Shown here in pieces: positions 61,776 through 64,000 of a stretch of 64,000 bases of DNA (position 1 is its first letter; each line of letters opens with the position of its first letter). The stretch is from JAPOVO01 sp026708165. GTDB taxonomy: Bacteria > Chloroflexota > UBA11872 > VXNJ01. The position numbers and the translations under genes were made by a program. Location: NCBI GenBank assembly GCA_965208775.1, contig OZ242360.1, positions 2,976,001 through 3,040,000 on the forward strand, given 5' to 3'. The notes beneath the pieces were generated by a model, which was given only the letters and a program-made list of their open reading frames with translations, had not been told where the DNA came from and searched no databases.

Positions 61776-63047
61776 TCAGTCGCAATCGCGAACCGAGTCC
61801 GAGGCTCTCTTGGTGAGCAGCCTCCCGGCTTTAGCTACTTCGACTCCGTCCTGATAGACGCATCTGGGATTGCGGAGGGCGAAGATGTTCTTCGAGGCGT
61901 CGCCCTCGACGACGAGCAGGTCGGCGCGCATGCCTGGTTTGATCGAGCCGATTTCGGCTTCGAGTCCTAGAGTCTTGGCCTGTGCGGAAGTGGCGCGGCG
62001 GATACTGCCCTCGGGCGTGTCGTCGAGTGCGACCATGCCCGCGATGACGCTGAGGGCGAAGTCGGCGAAATCGACATTCGCGACCCCCGCGTCGCTGGAC
62101 GAAGTGACCGATACGCCGCGGCTTTCGGCGTCTCGATAGAACGCGTACTCATCGCGAAGCCCTTCGATCAATTCTGAAGGTACGGCGTCGAGCGAATCGG
62201 GTCCGTCGAACCTGCCGCGGTCGAATCCGGTGTACGTGGCGTTGATTGACTGCGTTTCCGGGTCCATCCGGTCGATCGCGTCGGGGCGGTAGTCCATCCC
62301 ATTGTCGCCGGTCCACCTGAAATGCTCGAAAGTGTGGACGCCGGCGTCGATCGCGTACTCGCAGCCGTCGGCCCCAAGCGTGTGCGCGGCGACGCGCTTG
62401 TTGAGCCGGTTTGCGTCTTCAACCAGCGCCGCGAGGGTTTTGAGGGTGTACTGGGGCCTTTTCAGGTTGGAGATCGGAGTCATGCCGCCGCCGGTGGCCA
62501 TGACCTTTATGAAGTCCGCGCCCGCCACGACCATACGCCGGACGGCCACACGGACCTCATCCTCGGTGTCGGCGGTAAGTCCGCACCAGTGCAGGTGCCC
62601 GGAAGTGGTAGTAATCGGCGCACCGCTCACGAGCAGCCGCGGTCCCGGCGCCCGCCCGGAATCGATGGCCTCGCGGACCGGCACATTGAGGGCCATGCGC
62701 CCGCCGCAGTCGCGCAGCGTAGTTACGCCGGCGGCCAGCGCGCTTTGGGCATGGCTGAGAGCGCGCATAGCAAGCTGTGCATCGGTAGCCGCGACTTGCC
62801 GACGGATTATGCCATCGGTGGTCTTGCCGGCGTCGAATTGGAGATGGACGTGGGTATCAATTAGGCCGGGAAGTATGGTGGAGTGACCGAAATCGACGAT
62901 CTTGCCGTCGGTGGCGGGATGTTCGCCTGATTGCCCCACCCCTCGAATGAAGCCGTCTTCGACGAGGACCTCGGCATTCTTGACGGCTAGCGCACCGGTG
63001 CCATCTATCAAAACTGCCGAGCGGAGAATCAACTTTTTCGGAGTCAT
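61776..63047 (-). CDS. Amidohydrolase-superfamily metal hydrolase
   Basis: 423-residue TIM-barrel hydrolase of the imidazolonepropionase/prolidase-like branch. Metal ligands: H-x-H in LIDTHVHLQFD, a lysine in ADFIKVMATGGG, histidines in RVAAHTLG and THTFEHFRW, and the catalytic aspartate in TSSSDAG. The C-terminal strands (GMRADLLVVEGDASKNI) complete the small beta-sandwich. Likely substrates are cyclic amides or N-acyl amino acids. The ATG at 63047 gives the normal N-terminus (KKLILRSAVLIDGTG); the earlier in-frame ATG is not needed. Confidence 0.87.
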   Translation of the reverse strand: MTPKKLILRSAVLIDGTGALAVKNAEVLVEDGFIRGVGQSGEHPATDGKIVDFGHSTILPGLIDTHVHLQFDAGKTTDGIIRRQVAATDAQLAMRALSHAQSALAAGVTTLRDCGGRMALNVPVREAIDSGRAPGPRLLVSGAPITTTSGHLHWCGLTADTEDEVRVAVRRMVVAGADFIKVMATGGGMTPISNLKRPQYTLKTLAALVEDANRLNKRVAAHTLGADGCEYAIDAGVHTFEHFRWTGDNGMDYRPDAIDRMDPETQSINATYTGFDRGRFDGPDSLDAVPSELIEGLRDEYAFYRDAESRGVSVTSSSDAGVANVDFADFALSVIAGMVALDDTPEGSIRRATSAQAKTLGLEAEIGSIKPGMRADLLVVEGDASKNIFALRNPRCVYQDGVEVAKAGRLLTKRASDSVRDCD

Positions 63048-63159
63048 GTCTAATCCGTCGGTATGGGTGTTGTCATTGCGCGTCCGACGTACGCCGAGCA
63101 AGCTGGCGAAGCCGCAAGCTGCGGTGGATTGTACTCATGCAAGATGTTGGAAACTGACC

Positions 63160-63483
63160 TTAGAAGTTTGGAGACGGGGCCATCACGACGAGACACCGCA
63201 GGCGCTCGCCGGAGTCGTTGATGACTCCGTGGACAGATCTTGCCGGCGCAAGCACGAGATCACCTTTGCCAAGCTCCCGACGGTCGTCGTCCACGATAAA
63301 CGTGCCGCTGCCTTCGAGAACATAGTAGAACTTATCGGCTCCGCCGTGATCGTGGACCCGCTGCTCCTGCCCCGGCTCGAAGCAGTAAACGTCACAAAAC
63401 ATGCGATCCCGGTCGAACAGATTGTTCTTCTTCAGCTTTTGGTCGGAGTAAGCTGAGTTTTCGTCGATGCTCTTCACCAGCAT
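63160..63483 (-). CDS. Small cupin-domain protein
   Basis: 107-residue single cupin. Motif 1 is PGQEQRVHDHGGADKFYYVLEGSG, with H-x-H present but aspartate-lysine where a glutamate metal ligand is usual. Motif 2 is GKGDLVLAPARSVHGVIND with its histidine. The protein may bind a metal with altered coordination. Neighbouring isomerase and amidohydrolase genes on the same strand suggest a small-molecule catabolic role. Confidence 0.85.
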   Translation of the reverse strand: MLVKSIDENSAYSDQKLKKNNLFDRDRMFCDVYCFEPGQEQRVHDHGGADKFYYVLEGSGTFIVDDDRRELGKGDLVLAPARSVHGVINDSGERLRCLVVMAPSPNF

Positions 63484-63523
63484 TGTCGCAATCCCCCCTG
63501 TCGATTACGGGCCTGCTACAGCG

Positions 63524-64000
63524 TTATAACGTTGCCCAGGCTTCCTGGAATACGCGCTTGGATCCTGCCAGGACCATGTCCGCGTCTTCGCCTTCGAACG
63601 GTTTGATTTCAAAGCTCACGATGGGACGCGGCGTGGGCGACTGGCGGTCGAAGAAGCCGGTGTTCGCCATGGCGCGCAGAAACTCGCGAGTCTCGGCGAC
63701 GCCATTGACGCCGCCGGGGAAGTCCCATCGGGGGTGGGTATCGCCGAAGTTGGCCCGGCCAGGTCTGCGCACGCAGTTTCCGACGTCCACATGGAAGGTC
63801 ATGTCGCCCAGAGCCCGGAAGACCTCGTCGGGCTGGACGTAGAGAAGCGGCAGATGTCCCTGATCGACCAGGAGGCCGAACGACGGGTAATCGTCGCGGA
63901 TGCGCGCGGTCAGTGCGACGGCGTCGTCGGTTTTCCCGATCACCGATTTCTTGTCGACCACCTGGTCGAACTGCTCGAGCGAAATGGGGATCGGCTCGCC
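63524..64000 (-). CDS. Sugar phosphate isomerase/epimerase, 5' end outside window
   Basis: C-terminal 158 codons of a TIM-barrel isomerase of the AP-endonuclease-2 type. The frame is open to the last base of the window (GEPIPISLEQFDQVVDKK...), so the GTG at 63961 is not the real start. Metal-site residues visible: D and H in LLVDQGHLPL, H and D in TFHVDVGNC, D and H in FGDTHPRW, and E in SFEIKPF. Second isomerase of this type in the window (the other at 21911). Likely cytoplasmic sugar catabolism. Confidence 0.78.
   Translation of the reverse strand, partial: GEPIPISLEQFDQVVDKKSVIGKTDDAVALTARIRDDYPSFGLLVDQGHLPLLYVQPDEVFRALGDMTFHVDVGNCVRRPGRANFGDTHPRWDFPGGVNGVAETREFLRAMANTGFFDRQSPTPRPIVSFEIKPFEGEDADMVLAGSKRVFQEAWATL

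Overview
The window is a high-GC bacterial chromosome segment with densely packed genes on both strands. There is no rRNA, tRNA, CRISPR array, insertion sequence or phage module that I can recognise. The gene content suggests a free-living chemoheterotroph, most like a Chloroflexota (SAR202/Dehalococcoidia-like) genome. The clues are a sugar-binding lipoprotein whose linker is a long run of V-V-x-x-E/Q repeats, several phytanoyl-CoA dioxygenase and short-chain dehydrogenase genes, a tungsten-type aldehyde oxidoreductase, and dispersed REP-like hairpins. This assignment is an inference from gene content only.

Layout. 0-8 kb: acetoacetyl-CoA synthetase (cut by the window edge), a glycosyltransferase, an FkbM-like methyltransferase, a transaldolase-like protein, a beta-propeller protein, a methyltransferase broken by an in-frame TAG, and a membrane protein with REP repeats upstream. 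8-15 kb: mobA divergent from a large Cys-type formate dehydrogenase, a GT-C-like membrane protein and an aldehyde:ferredoxin oxidoreductase. 15-27 kb: a catabolic stretch with an SDR, two PhyH dioxygenases, an orphan ABC substrate-binding protein, an aldo/keto reductase, a sugar isomerase, a ceramidase-like hydrolase, a membrane-anchored propeller protein and a free-standing LanC-like protein. 27.5-30 kb: a GIY-YIG (T5orf172)/cold-shock fusion of lower GC, then a TlpA-like thioredoxin with CcdA.

30-39.3 kb looks like a defence island. On the minus strand are an Eco57I-type adenine methyltransferase, a DUF104-type antitoxin with a RelE/ParE-type toxin, and a 1164-residue protein joining a phospholipase-D nuclease domain to a SNF2 helicase. 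Divergent from these is a zinc-ribbon protein, followed by a VapBC-like pair. The parts (PLD, SNF2, adenine methylase) are those of DISARM, but PLD is fused to the helicase and DrmA/DrmB are absent. It is my best candidate for an undescribed system.

39.5-49.3 kb: a malate/lactate dehydrogenase family gene, then a LiaFSR-like envelope-stress operon (PspC protein, LiaF-like protein, histidine kinase, response regulator). An aminotransferase follows, then an opposed three-gene operon (DUF2089 regulator and two DUF4097-like proteins) in which all three proteins end in the same short helical motif. 49.5-61 kb: an MFS exporter, a SthA-like transhydrogenase, lipA-lipB, and a divergent pyruvate dehydrogenase operon (AceE-type E1, E2, E3) followed by a membrane-anchored HExxH protein. 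61-64 kb: a second SDR, an amidohydrolase, a cupin protein and a sugar isomerase cut by the window edge.
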